62,154 bases of DNA from NCBI GenBank assembly GCA_037447655.1, contig JBBHKE010001619.1:64001-126154 (forward strand), given 5' to 3'. A program made the translations under genes and the position numbers. The stretch is from Zygnema cylindricum. Taxonomy: Eukaryota > Streptophyta > Zygnematophyceae > Zygnematales > Zygnemataceae. Below the pieces are notes generated by a model. That model had not been told where the DNA came from. It saw only the letters and a program-made list of their open reading frames with translations, and ran no database searches. Of this stretch, positions 37,776 through 50,525 are shown in pieces; the first letter of the stretch is position 1; each line of letters opens with the position of its first letter.

Positions 37776-38737
37776 GGGTACTTTCGCATGTAACCGAAAC
37801 TTTAGTCTCGTAACTGTGTTTTTAGCGAAGAGTCTCCGTACTACTTTCAGAGCATTTGTATGTGAAGAAAATAAATAGTTACTTTATATTGTGACGGATG
37901 TAGACGTGAGTGTACTTTGTGACGGTTGTAGACGACTACAAAACTCGCGACAATTGAAGACGTTTACAAAATAGCGACGGTTGTAGACGTCTAGCTACTT
38001 GTGACATTGTAGATGTTTAGGGTTTGTGACATTTTGACGTCACGCTCAAATTATGACAACGTCGACGTCACAAATTCTAAAATTTCCGCCATGGTTTCCC
38101 GAATTTGTTTTTTAGTATTTTTTCACTCTACTTGCCATCAAAATACGCTCAAACATAGTAAAAAAAAACCGTTTTTATAGATATTTCATTTGATACCATT
38201 ATTGACGGTTTTCATTGCAAAAATTGTGAGATAGACGCGGTAGTGGGAGGGGGGGAGAGAGAGAGGCGCTTTCATGGACTTCACTTTTGCGAAATGACGT
38301 CTGTTGATCGAGACCCCCTCCACGGCCCTTGTATGGAAAAAAGCACACGGAAAAAAGTCACGCACGGGCTGGAAAAGTGCAGTGGGTTTTTTTTTGGTAC
38401 TACTGGCACAAAAATTGTCAAAAAATTCCGACACGTGCGAAAAAACCTGCCTATTCGCTCACCTCATTGAACTTTATTTAAAATCACCTCACGAGGTGAT
38501 TTTATATAAAGTTTGAAGATGAGTTGAAAGGATGCGAAAGTGGGTCGAAATGCGCTAGACGACAAACCGCATCGCGCTAGACGACAAACTCCAGTACATG
38601 TAAAGTTTCAAGTTAACGCAACTTGTAAGGCGGTAATTTCAATTTTCTGGTACGACTGCGGATTTTTTCGTTTTTTTCTAAGTTATGGAGGAAAACGACA
38701 GAAAATAACTGTAACTTTCGCACATGCGTAAGTACCA
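37776..38737. mobile_element. TTA-flanked DNA transposon, family E
   Basis: 962 bp. Left end GGGTACTTTCGCATGTAACC; right end (reverse complement) TGGTACTTACGCATGTGCG; TTA at 37773-37775 and 38738-38740. The right subterminal block (tgtcgttttcctccataact in reverse complement) is shared with family B, so B and E are related. Internally it has repeats of gacggttgtagacg and a 44-bp palindrome at 38470-38513. Confidence 0.75.
38470..38513. repeat. Near-perfect palindrome inside family E element
   Basis: 21-bp arms (AACTTTATTTAAAATCACCTC against its complement, one mismatch) around AC. Confidence 0.95.
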
Positions 38738-38795
38738 TTAGTGTCAATACTCATAGCTGGAAGAAATGTACCGGTTCAGTACAGTACAGTGCAGT

Positions 38796-39008
38796 ACACC
38801 GTGAATCGCTATTAAAGCTTTTTTTGTCACTTAAAACATCTTTTCTCGTACACACATGTCGAATTCTAGATCTGACGGCTGCGATTGAATTTTAAGATTC
38901 TCAGCTTCCGATTGGCGGTTTCAAACTGAAAATCAAACAAGTGTGTACGGAGAAAAGATGTTATAAGTATCAAAAAATTTAATAACACTAATAGCGATAC
39001 ACGGTGTA
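38796..39008. mobile_element. MITE family M, copy 2
   Basis: Ends CACCGTGAATCGCTATT and (reverse complement) CACCGTGTATCGCTATTAGTG. TA lies on both sides, and the inner tctccgtacacacttg block is conserved. It lies 58 bp after the family E element. Confidence 0.88.
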
Positions 39009-39627
39009 CCGTTCAGTCGTTCACACACTGTTCCTTACACGACAGAAAACCTGACCGTATGATCGAACTAAATATAGTTGTCCTTACGACACAGTTACGC
39101 CAGCGTCCAATCAGCCAAATCCTTGCAGCAATTCACCCTCCGATTCAAATTTGGTGCAGATCGGACCGCTACGATTTAAAATAGAATTGCGCGTGAACGT
39201 TCATATTGGTGCAAGCGGTAAAATACTAACACGTGGCAGATAACTGTTTGAACGTTTGGAATACAAAGCAGCAAAATTACAAAACAATGTAAACCAATCA
39301 GTTTTGAGAAAATTCACGTACGCAGCCGTAATGCCGTGAAAATAGTTAGGGTTTGCAACGAAAACAGGTTCTAATTACTAACCGTCCGATCGAAATATTT
39401 TAAGAAGATCGGACGGGACTGGTCCTGCCAGTACGATCGCACGATCTGTAGACGTGCCAATGAATCCAAGCCGTTAGATATATGCGTGGCAGTTTTGTGT
39501 TCGTATATACTAGTAACAAAGTAAAAGTACAAAACAATTGCAACCAATCAATTTCGAGAAAACAAGCGAGCACAATCACAAAACCAGCTTATCGTTTTTA
39601 ACTTTTTAAATCTCTCATTCACTATTA

Positions 39628-40406
39628 GGGTGCGTCTCCATGTGCCTAAGTAAGGGTTTTTTTCTGTCGTTTTCTTATAAAACTTAGAGCCGTACCGCGT
39701 AAGTTTCAACCGTACAAAAAAATAGAAAAAATGAGAAGTACATTTTCCGTCATCATCGAATTTAAAATGTACTACATCTTGTCGTCTTGTGTTCTTCGAC
39801 CCACTTCGACGACAAAAAACGTCATCTTCAACCTTATATTTAAAATACAGGGCCGATGTGTTTTAAAATTAGGGATTTTCTATAAACAAATAGGAACACG
39901 TAATCGCACGTGTTTGAAATTTCTAGGAAATTTCAAAAGAATTCAGGCGACGACGAAAAGTGCACGATCCACTATGTTTTGTCCGTTTGCGTTCAGGTAA
40001 GACAAAGCAAAGTACACAATTTGTTTGGTTTTGTCCATTTTCGCCTGGTACGGATTTTATTTCGCCAGGGGTCTCAAGATCCGATGCCATTTCACGTCGC
40101 GCGGACAAGAGACGCAAAGGCAAAGTGCATCTTCCTCAACCGTGAAACGGCACAGGCTGGATGGCGGTACGTCTACAATGTCACGAAAACTCATGCGACG
40201 TCACAACCTGCTACAAAAAATAGCGTGCGTCATCACAGATTGTAGACGTTGACAGCCGTCACGGGCATTGTCAGCGTATACAATCGTCACACGCTTAAGT
40301 AACTATGTCGTTGGTACACATAGGGACACCCGAAATCCGGGTCCGCTGGATCTGCGCTAAAAAACAAAGTTTTTTCTCTAAGTTTCAATTACATGGAGAC
40401 GCACCC
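39628..40406. mobile_element. DNA transposon family B, copy 1
   Basis: 779 bp with inverted ends GGGTGCGTCTCCATGTG / GGGTGCGTCTCCATGTA. The left flank is TTA and the right flank TAA, so the expected direct TTA duplication is imperfect or the target is TA. Harbinger/Tourist-like TIR. No transposase. Confidence 0.82.
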
Positions 40407-40460
40407 TAAATAAAATGGTAACTTTTTGTCGTTATGTGAGCTCCACGGTGAGAGCACTTA

Positions 40461-41165
40461 GGGCAAGGTTCCATTAGGGGAAAAATGACGTTGTTTACTG
40501 AAAGCCGTACTGTTTCGTATAGTGCCATACCAAAGAAAAAAAAATGTCAGAAAAACAAGGCTACTGAATGAGGGATTTGATTCTCCACGTTTATGGGCGT
40601 AAACGTGGACCGTCGGATGCATTATCGGATACGCCGTCGTCTGACACTTTCAGTTCGCAACAAGTGACCCGGAGTAGGTCAATTCTCAGCGCCTGAACGA
40701 ATACCGTCGTGCCTCGTGGAAAAGTGAACAGATATCCACGACGACCGCGCGACCAGATGGGTACACGTCGCATTGACATGTGCCTTCCGCCAGGGAGGAT
40801 GCGAGGCCACCGGAAGCCGCAAGAAAATCTTTGACGGAAGATATTGTTTCATGCTTCTGTTGGTATCCACTAACCATTCTGACATTTTCGTACGCTTTTA
40901 CATATCTTACGTTTTGTCCGCCCGTACATATTTAATTCAATGCGTCGTACAAGTCACTTTTTACCTTTCGCTGGTACAAATATGTGGTCACAATTTGCTC
41001 TCATAGATTCTTTGAAGATTACCAGAATCGTATTCATCTATTACGTGAACCAATAAAAATGTGCCACGCAAAACAAATGTCGGTTACTGACCCGACACAA
41101 TGGAACCAACGCCTCAGTAAACGAATTTTTGACGTTTACAGAGAGCGCCTAATGGAACAATGCTC
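40461..41165. mobile_element. TTA-flanked DNA transposon, family C, copy 2
   Basis: 705 bp, inverted copy of 35198-35903 with high identity. TTA directly on both sides (40458-40460, 41166-41168). Because both copies keep TTA, the target-site assignment is firm. Confidence 0.92.
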
Positions 41166-41168
41166 TTA

Positions 41169-42456
41169 GCCGCAAAATTGAAATTGAATCGTCTAAGTGT
41201 TACATTGAACTTAGACGCAAAGTGAAACGAAACCTATTGAAACTGAAAGTACTATAAGTCTCGTACGGAAATATTATAACGCACGAAAAGAAATAAACTT
41301 TTATAATAAAACAAACCGGCGTAAAAATATCATTTAAAATTAAATGAAAAAAATGAGCGTCGTCACGCGCGACGAAATCGAGCCACGCTATTTACGAATC
41401 AACATACTTACAATGACAAGATCGTAGCAGGATCGGCCGTACAAAGGTATTGCCGCTTTGTCGTACACATAAATTACTTCCGCGGACGAAAAAATCGCGT
41501 CACGCTTCGCGAACCAACATTTCCTCACAATCGACCAGCGTGCGACTAGAACATATGAATACCGGTCGGCAGAGGTCGCAAAAGTCAAAAAAAATCATAC
41601 CCGAAACCGACCGTTTTTTTTTTTCAAAATCTAAGTAACTGACGCCCGACCGAGTTTTGTCACGCTCCAAAATTGTTAACCGTTAACCGACCGTCGTTTA
41701 CGAAAAAAAAATAACCGAATCTTGATTTTTCGCGACTAACCGTGCCCGCCCGTAACCGAAAAAGTACAAAATTAATCAATGTACGACGGAATAAGCCAAT
41801 AATTACGATTTGTCGCATTCCCTAAGATTTGCGAAATGAATAGTGTTACTACACCGCGCATCGTAATTAGAGTAATGAAAAAATTAGAGTAAAAAAACAG
41901 AAAAAAATAATTAGAGTAATCTACTCTAATTTATGTGATAGAACTGTTTCAAAAAGGAATTTACTCTAAATATGCGGTGTACTCTAATTTGGCAAGCTAA
42001 TATCCTCTACTGTAAATAAGGTATTCGTACAGAATTTGACAAAACGTACAATTTATCGTCACTATGACGTTTGCACTACGTGGTTTGTTAAAACGCAGTT
42101 ACATGATAATGCCCTGTATTAAATCATTATTTGTACTTTTTTACTTTTAAAATTACTATTTTGCACGGTCGGAGGTCGTCCGTACTCCACACTATTTAAA
42201 ACGAACCTATATTAGAATTAAAACGCTAATTAAACTTTACCTTAAATAGAATAATGAAAAAATTAGAATCGTTTACTCTATTTCATGTGATAGAGTCGAA
42301 ATTTCGAGCCACCGAATTAGAGTAATTTACTCTAATTATGATTTGCAGTGTACCGTGTCAGATTTGCGACGCTTTGTCGCATTCCCTAAGATTTGCCAAA
42401 TGAATAGTGTACTACTGTACTGTGTCAGATTTGTGACGCTTTGTCGCGTTGCCTAA
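41169..42456. other. Repeat-rich DNA between transposons, no gene seen
   Basis: 41170-41385 resembles the reverse complement of about 11050-11150. 41813-41860 and 42377-42425 are direct copies (gtcgcattccctaagatttg). Palindromic taattagagtaa…ttactctaatta motifs occur near 41919 and 42316. Confidence 0.55.
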
Positions 42457-43203
42457 GGGTGCGTCTCCATGTGACTAAATAAGGGTTTTTTTCTGTCGTT
42501 TTCCTCTAAAACTTAGCGCCGTACCGCGTAAGTGTCAACCGTACAAAAATATAGAAAAAAAGATAAGTACATTTTGCGTCATCATCGAATTTAAAATGTA
42601 TTACATGTTGTCGTCTTGTGCTCTTCGACCCACGGCCACGCCAAAAAACGTCATCTTCAAACTTTTCTTCAAAAAACAGGGACGATGTTTTTTAAAACAA
42701 AGTATTTCTGCTAAACAAATAATAACACGTATACACACGTGTAGTAATTTTTCAAGCGACGACAAAAAAGACACAATTCGGTATGTTTTGTCCTTTTGCG
42801 TTCATCAAAGTACATAATTTATTTCGTTTTGTCAATTTTCATTCAGTACGTTTTGTCCGTTTACCTCCATCAAGTACATAATTTGTTTCGTTTTGTCAGG
42901 TTCTGTTCAGTACGGATTTCTTCATTTCAGGGGATCTGAAGATTCCGATGCCATTTCACGAAAACGTGAAAAATCTCTGAGGGCGCCACATCAACTCGGA
43001 CTCGCCATCTCTCACGAACAATTTGGAGAATCACAGATTGTAGACGTTGGCAACCGTCACGCGCATGTCAGCGTATACAATCGTAACACCCTTAAGTTTT
43101 AATTCCGTTTTTACACATAGGGACACTTAAAACCCGGGTCCGCCGGATCTGCGCTAAAAGACAAAGTTTTTTCTCTAAGTTATGAGTACATGGAGACACA
43201 CCC
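42457..43203. mobile_element. DNA transposon family B, copy 2
   Basis: 747 bp, same orientation as copy 1, ends GGGTGCGTCTCCATGTG and (reverse complement) GGGTGTGTCTCCATGTA. Flanks are TAA on the left and TTA on the right. Conserved subterminal ctgtcgttttcctctaaaac. Confidence 0.82.
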
Positions 43204-43789
43204 TTATATATCCCGTTCTTATTATAGAGCATAGTACAAAAGTAGGCGTTTTTATGGTAGGCCTTTGGTAGGCGCACAAAACTTGGCACTAAACTCGCGT
43301 AGAGTAGGCATACTGTATGGGTGTTCGTTGTGGACACTCTTGTACGGACGTACGAATCTGACGTATGATCATAGTTCAGCGCACGCCGACGCACGAAATT
43401 TTTTAGCGAACTAAAACACGCAGACGCTCAAAATTGCAGACGCTAATATGACAGATAGTCCTATCGTAAGTTGTATTATGGGCTTTTCATGTGATCTTCT
43501 TAGATTACTACTTTGATCAGAGACCGTCCGATCGTCTGAATCTAACGGTTTAAATAAGTTTTACCTCGAAAATCACAGAAATTGTTTTTTTTTTCTGATT
43601 TTTTTTCAATATTTAGACATGACGTTTAATTCTCTATCGATCGATGTGCAACTCAATCCTGTAACTATTTTTTTTCATTTTTCGACCAATACAATATGGG
43701 TCTTAAGGGCATATTGTATGTTTTGCATACAATATGCATATTGTATGGGCCTTCTTTCACCTACTTTTGAACTATGTTATAGAGTTTAT

Positions 43790-44245
43790 TATTTTATCTT
43801 CCTCTTTCTCATACTCTCTCTACTTCAATTCTTTCCTCTGCTTTTTTTTTCTCTTCTCTTTCTCTTCTTCCTTCATTCTTTTCCTTTCTCTTTCTTTTTT
43901 CTCTAATTCTTTTATTTTCTTCTTCTTTTTTACTTTTTTTTTTCCCTTTCCATATGCTTTTCATCACTTCGTCCCTCCCCTTTTCCTTCTCCGTTCACCC
44001 TTTCTTTGTCCTTTATTTTCTGTTATCCTTGTGTTGTCTCGTCTTTTTCTCTTCCTTTGAAACTCTTCTTATTTCTTTCTTTGAGCCTATCCTACATTTA
44101 TAAATCTCATTTCCTTCTTCTCTCCCTCTCTCTTTTTCCATTTTCCTCCCTTTTATTCTCCTCCTCTCTTTTTCTCTCCCTCTCACTTTCTCACTTCTTT
44201 CTTCTCCCTCACTCACTTTCTCTCCCTATTCATCCTTTCATGTAG
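43790..44245. repeat. Degenerate polypyrimidine (CT-rich) tract
   Basis: About 450 bp of almost pure C/T on the plus strand without a fixed period. The frames through it are artefacts. No adjacent gene was identified. Confidence 0.85.
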
Positions 44246-44754
44246 TCTTTAGTTTTACACCATCTGCTTATATACATAACAACAATTATAATACTAATAG
44301 TAGGCTTATGAGGTTTACAAAAATCGAGGAATTTTTTGGCAACACACATCCTCTAGCCTCTTTTGAGAATTTATTCACATCTTGAACGGGTTGAATATTT
44401 GATTAGATTCTTTTTAAGAAATTGTAAAGTAAGAATTGTAAAATAAAAAATTGTCAAATTGTGAAAGTTAAGGAATTATAAAATAAGATATTGTAAAATG
44501 CAAAATACGAAATCGTAAAATAATAAATAATAAAATTCACTACCATCATTACAACAAAGGTACATAAAATGAAAAAAAAAATATCCTATGACGTGGATAG
44601 TTGGGCAAAACCCATTAATTCATAATGTAGTAAGCTCTACAATAGTTAAACTTCACGAAATTGCCATAATAATAATGGTAATCAAGATGACGTCAAATGT
44701 ACTATGGTTTTTACACATTTTCTTGCGGTAGAAGGTTTCCTTGTTGCATATTCA

Positions 44755-44809
44755 ATTTTGGAAGAAAACGACAAAAAATACCCTTACTTTGACACATGGG
44801 CACACTTCC
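44755..44809. mobile_element. Terminal fragment related to transposon families B/E
   Basis: In reverse complement it reads GGAAGTGTGCCCATGTGTCA then agtaagggtattttttgtcg, collinear with the family B end, and is followed by TTA. The other end was not found, so it is a remnant of a further related family. Confidence 0.55.
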
Positions 44810-44968
44810 TTAATGTACAATTTGTACTTTCTTGCTATATCATTGTACAAACTGCTTTGTGATTTTTTGTAACATAAAATCTTCCCTCCCTCACATATGT
44901 GCAAAAAGGTGTAAAAAAAAGTGTGGCAAACTACGAAGTTCCATGGATGGAAAATGGAGCGTGTAGTT

Positions 44969-45440
44969 TGTGGCTAAACCTAAAAAATTAGTGGCCATAG
45001 ATTTAAAGCAAAGGAACAGGAAATAGTACAACGTGCATAAAAGGGGACAAAAAGAAAAAACAGTAAGAACAAATGAGACTGTCGTAAACTTAAGTTCAAA
45101 ATAATTGAATAAAAAAGACAACGAGACGTTTGAGTTTTATAGTTGAACTCAAACGTGTAAGACGCACTCTACAGAAGTGGAGGTACCACTAATTAAGGTA
45201 CATCCAATAAGTGGAACTATTTTAGGTATATCTAAAAGTGGAGGTACAACTACTTAGAAAGATTCCAAAAGTTAGTGGGAATCTTTCTACGCTAAAACAT
45301 CATTTACAAGTAAGGTACAACGAGTACATGGACACTAATTAAAGTGGTACACTTAAGACTTACTGTTCTAGAACTTTAATCATAAAAAACCTAACTAAAA
45401 CATAGTGGTTTAATAGTAAGTGGAATATCCAATTCCAACA
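44969..45440 (-). repeat. 3' LTR of the copia element
   Basis: 472 bp, nearly identical over most of its length to 50050-50524. Shared blocks include gtttgagttttatagttgaa and gtggaggtacaactac. The few differences show some age since insertion. Confidence 0.92.
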
Positions 45441-45466
45441 CCCCCCCTCGATTGAAGCACGTAGTT

Positions 45467-48400
45467 TTAGCCTCGTAGGCCGGAAGAGAGAATATGTTTG
45501 TCGAAGGAAGGGCGAGGAAGAGGTTTGGTAAGAAAGTCGGCAAGTTGATTAGAGGTAGAGCAATGAGAAAAAGAGACCGTGCCGTCCACAATTTTCTCAC
45601 GTGTAAAATGATATTGTATATCGATGTGCTTTGTTCGTGTATGGTGGATAGGATTTTTCATGAGAGCGAGAGCCCTTTGAGAATCACAAAAGATAGGAGT
45701 GGGAGAAGTTTGATGAAAGGAGAGGTCTGTGAGAAGACGTCGAAGCCAAATGGCGGTTTTTGTGGCAGAGGTACCGGCCATGTATTTAGCCTCAGTGGAT
45801 GAGAGGGCAACGGTTTGTTGTTTCCGAGAAGACCATGAGAAAAGACCACCACCAAGAGAGAAACAAACCCCAGAAACAGAACGCCGTTCATCGGTTTGAT
45901 TCCCCTATTCCGCATCACAAAACCCAACAAGAGAGGTATCAGGAAGAGAAGAAGAAGGAGAGGAAGAAGAAGGTGGAGAAGGAGGGAGAGAGAAGGTGAG
46001 GCGAAGATGTTTAGTGCCTTGGAGGTATCTAAGGACAAGTCTAGCCGGATCTAGATGAGTGGAAGTTGCACAATGAGAGAATTGCGATAAAATACACACA
46101 TCAATGCAGATGTCCGGAAGCGACCCCAACATGGCATACATCAATTTTCCTACGATAGACCGGTAGAGGGACCCTATGTCTCCTTGGGCATTCCTGTCGG
46201 AGGCTTCTTTTCTTAGTGTGGTATTTGGATCAAGAGGTGTAGAGACTGGATTACAATCGGACATGCCAAAAATATCTAAAAGGCCGACAATATAATGTTC
46301 TTGGCTCATTTGTAATAAACGTTTAGACCTATTTCTTGTGATGCTAATGCCTAAACAATAATCAAGGTCTCCCAAATCAGTCATCGGCCAATGAGACGCT
46401 AGCATGGCTTTGACTTTGTGAATTTCCGTGTTACTAGGACCAACCAAAATTAAATCATCAACGTAAATAATAATGATGACTAAACTGTCACCCGTACCTT
46501 TAATGTAAATACCGGGATCTGCGCTAATTTCTTTAAAACCATCTTTTAATAAAGTAGTGACAAGCATTTGGTGCCACACACGTGGCACTTGTTTCAAACC
46601 GTAAATGGATTTTTTTAAGCGACAGACTAGAGATTCTTGTCCAACTACAGCGTATCTAGGAGCCTGTTCCATGTAAATGTCTTGTTCAAGATTTCCGTGT
46701 AAAAACGCAGTTTTGACGTCAAGTTGCTGAAGCTCCCAATCGTGTATCGCCGCCAACAACAAAATTGATGAATAAATTCAAATTTTGCAACAAGTGCAAA
46801 AGTCTCGTTGTAATCAATCCCTTCTGTGTGCGAATACCCTTTTGCCACAAGACGTGCCTTGTAGCGTTAGCAAATCCATCTGCAAATTTTTTAACTTTAA
46901 AAACCCATTTTGAACCAATGGCACGTTGGTTAGGTGGCAACTCGCAAAGCGTCCAAGTCTGATTTGTCATTAGAGCTTGATATTCCTCATTGGCCGCCAA
47001 AGACCACTTGTCTGCATCTGGACGCTTTAGAGCTGATTTTAATGTGAGTGGTGGATGTTGACATCAGCAAGATTGGCGTGAGCAAGGTTTTGGGTCACCT
47101 TCCAGGTAGGACGGACAAACAGGTCGAGTACTGCGCCGTACAGTTTGCTGCGTAGGACCATTGGTCAAAAGATTTGTCGTGGAGGATTCCGCAAGTGGAT
47201 TCCCAAAAACTGGCGCGAAGGTTCGCGCCAAAGAATCCGTTAGATTTGTTTCAACAAAAGTTGATTTTGGCCGTACACCGTCTACCCGTATTAATGACGA
47301 CAATTGTAATTTGTTTGTCGTAGGTACAAAATGGTCATGAGGCGTAATTTCCGCTAGGGTGGTCGGCGCACGTAAATTTTGCTCCTGAGGCGTTCTGTCA
47401 TCATTGCTGGTCGGCGCGCCAAAGGTGATTTGGTCAAAATTTGTCGCCGCGGGTTGGCAACCATGCGATGAGTTGTCGGTCGTGATGATTCGCGTCTGTA
47501 AGGTAGGCGCGGATTTCGCGACAAGTTCGGCGGTCACAAAATTTTCCAATCTAACAAAATCACCATCTGTACCATCCGTACGAACAAAATTGTCCGAATC
47601 TAACAATATGGCCGTGGCTGTTGGATTGTTAGGAGGAGAAAAAGGAGGGATTAGAGGATCAGCGGATGACACCTCTGTAAGGAAAACAACGGTTAGAGGT
47701 GTGATAGGGAGATTTGGTACGAGGTGACGAATAAAGGGGTCCTCATTAAAAATGACGTCACGTGAAATTATAATACAATGCGTTTTAAGGCAATAAATAC
47801 GATATGCCTTGGAATGGGGGGCGTAACCGACGAAAATACCTTTTATGGCTTCTGCACCCCATTTTCCATCGGTATTTGTAAGATTTTTGTAGTAGGCCTC
47901 ACTTCCAAAAATACGTAAGTGAGAGACATTTGGTTTCTTTTTATGCCAAGCCTAAAAAAGAGTTTTATTTTTGAGAGCCGATGTGGGTGACCTATTTCGG
48001 CCATAACAAGCTGTTAGTAAGGCTTTGGCCCAAAAAGATTGAGATAAGGAAGCAAAATGCATCATTGACCGAGCCATATCGGCAAGGGTTCGGTTAAGTC
48101 TTTCGGCATCCCCATTTTGTTGAGGAGTATGTGGGGCGGACAATTCATGGATTATGCCACATGATGGTAAAAATTACGAGAATTCATGCGACATATATTC
48201 CCCCCCATTATCACTTCGGATCATTTTAATCCGAGAGGAGAATTGATTTTCAACAAGGGACTTAAAAGTTTTAAAGTGAGAAAAAGCTTCAGATTTGTTT
48301 TTCATGAGATATACGTGAGCGAATCGTGAGTAATCATCAATAAACGTAATGAAATACACAAAGCCACTCAAACTTGGGACTCTCATAGGTCCACATACAT

Positions 48401-49956
48401 CAGTAGAAATTAAATAAAGAGGAAACTTTGATTCGGAAAAACTTTGTGGAAAAGGTAATCGAGGCATTTTGCCAATAATACATCCATGGCAAAAATCAAG
48501 ATGTTTTGCATCAAATGAATCTAAGCCTAAAACAAGGCCTTTACTAAGGAACGCTAAACTTTGCCTATTTAGATGGCCATATCGTAAATGCCATTCGTGA
48601 AAACAAGAGGAGGAAGAAGAAGAATTTGCTACATTCGCATGCGCTAAATCTCTAAAATATTTTAACACATAGAGATTACCACATTTAATCCCCTTTCCAA
48701 GGAAAATGTGGTTTGACGAAAAAAATTGGACGTCGTTTTCGGAAATGACTCCGAAACTACCATTTATGAGTGCACTACCCACATAAAAAAAAATTATTGA
48801 GTTGGGGAACGTAGTAAACGTTCTCCAAAATGAGTGGCTCGGAACTACTCGGGTTTATGGCCACCTGTCTAACAAAGTTTGACGTTAAGACAGAGTTATT
48901 TCCAAGTAAAACGCTTAAAGGAGAAGAAAGCATAACAAGATTTGTCATGATAGATATAGAACATGACATGTGATGCGAGGCACCAAAATCTATTAACCAA
49001 TCATGATTGTTACTTGAAGCATTGAATGCGTACCCATAGTCCATTGGAGGGATGGGAGCAGGTATAGAATTGGTGTGGTTGACAGGCGTTACGTCTAGAT
49101 TCGTTGCGTCAGATTGAAGAAGTGGAGGAGGTACAGTTGGCGCAAATTGGAATTGAGGCAACATGTTGTAGCAAGGGGGAGGAGGCCCGTAAGGACTGTA
49201 CGAAGGAGTAATGAATGCTGCAGCCGCGTGTCCAACAAGATTGTACGCGGCAGGCGGAATGGGCAGCGCTCTTGAATTTGGAGCGTTGTATTTGTTTTGA
49301 CCGCCATCGCCGCCGCCTGACGCACGTTCACGTTTGCGAGCGAGCATTGGACACGCGTCGATGACATGATCTTTCTCTTTGTAGTATCTGCAAAAGGTGG
49401 AAGATCTTGCAGCACGACAAAAGTAGTTAGCGCTGTGGCGTCAGATGATGTCACATGTTTCTTTAATTTTTGTCTATTTTCTTCATAAATGAGCTGATTG
49501 GTTAAATCGGGTAAGGTGACATTCGCAGGATTTTTATCAATCGTACCAACAAAGGACTCAAAACTGGGCGGCATTTATGCTAATGAGATCTTCGTGAGTC
49601 ACAGGATAATTAATGCATTTTAAACGACCAACGTATGATTGTGCTTTTTGTATAAAAGACAGCATATCTTCTGACTTATCCTTTTCAAGGAGAATAAATT
49701 CTCGTCGTAGAGCCAAACGATGCGGCCACGTGTCAATTTCATACGCGGCGCACAGAGGTCGCCACGCTTCATTTGCGGTTGTGGCGCTTCGTACAAGATT
49801 CGCGATTGTTCCATCAAGCGACAAAATCAGACGTGACAAGGCGACGGAGTCCTTTTCTTTCCACCCAATGATTGCAATCTGGGCGACCGCAAAATTATCG
49901 TCACCCTCATCTGGCAAAATCGGAATGATGACATCTCCTATGACGTGGCCCCACAA
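45467..49956 (-). pseudogene. Copia gag-pol polyprotein, interrupted
   Basis: In order on the minus strand: Gag from 49956 (…LPPSFESFVGTIDKNPAN); a CCHC knuckle near 49380 in which the second Cys is Tyr (CRYYKEKDHVIDAC); a protease near 48980 with DWLIDFGASHHMS, where the catalytic D-S/T-G has become D-F-G; integrase (HLRYGHLNRQSL, IGKMPRLPF, FIDDYSRFAHVYL, SDNGGEYMSHEF, HTPQQNGDAERLNRTLADM); reverse transcriptase (LQQLDVKTAFLHGNLEQDIY, KKSIYGLKQVPRVWH, IIYVDDLILVG with the catalytic Asp pair intact); RNase H (ALSSTEAKYMAG, FCDSQRALALMKNPIHHTRT). There are several frameshifts (near 49560, 49360, 48780, 46740) and stops, including one replacing the Trp of the RNase H FCDAEW motif (45902) and one replacing Lys in the integrase (48174). 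Not functional on its own. Confidence 0.92.
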
Positions 49957-50049
49957 TTTTTCAAAACTGAATAAATGCTGAATTAGAAACTTCCAATTGT
50001 AAAAGTCCTGTCTTTTAAATTTATGTATTCAGTTTGACACGGCCGAAGT

Positions 50050-50524
50050 TGTGGGCCCATAACCTAATAAATTAGTGGCCATAGATTCAAAGCAAAGGAA
50101 CAAGAAATAGAACAACGTGCATAAAAGGGGACAAAAAGAAAAAACAGTAAAAACAAATGAGACTGTCGTAAACTTAAGTTCAAAATAATTGAATATAAAA
50201 GACAATGAGACGTTTGAGTTTTATAGTTGAACTCAAACGTGTAAGACGCACTATACAGGAGTGGAGGTACGACTAATTTATGTAGATCCAATAAGTGGAA
50301 CTATTTTAGGTATATCTAAAAGTGGAGGTACAACTAGTCAGAAAGATTCCAAAAGTTAGTGGGAATCTTTCTACGCTAAAATATCATTTACAAGTAAGGT
50401 ACAACAAGTACATGGACACTAATTAAGGTGGTACACTTAAGACTTAGTGTTCTAGGACTTTAATCATAAAAAGCCTAACTAAAACATAGTGGTTTAATAG
50501 TAAGTGGAATATTGAATTCCAACA
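50050..50524 (-). repeat. 5' LTR of the copia element
   Basis: 475 bp partner of 44969-45440, with its TG…CA ends visible on the minus strand. Confidence 0.92.
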
Positions 50525-50525
50525 A

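Larger units (their letters stand above)
44969..50524 (-). mobile_element. Ty1/copia retrotransposon, both LTRs, decayed coding region
   Basis: 5.56 kb. LTRs at 50050-50524 (5') and 44969-45440 (3') begin TGTTGGAATT and end CCACA in element orientation. A polypurine tract (gagggggg) sits directly before the 3' LTR. Domain order Gag, protease, integrase, reverse transcriptase, RNase H is diagnostic of copia. The usual initiator-Met primer-binding site is not visible after the 5' LTR. No matching 5-bp target duplication was found. The right end abuts MITE copy 3. Confidence 0.93.

Noticed and set aside
45658-46038. Minus-strand 126-codon hydrophobic frame
   Set aside because: It overlaps the copia reverse transcriptase/RNase H frame in another phase and shows no domain.
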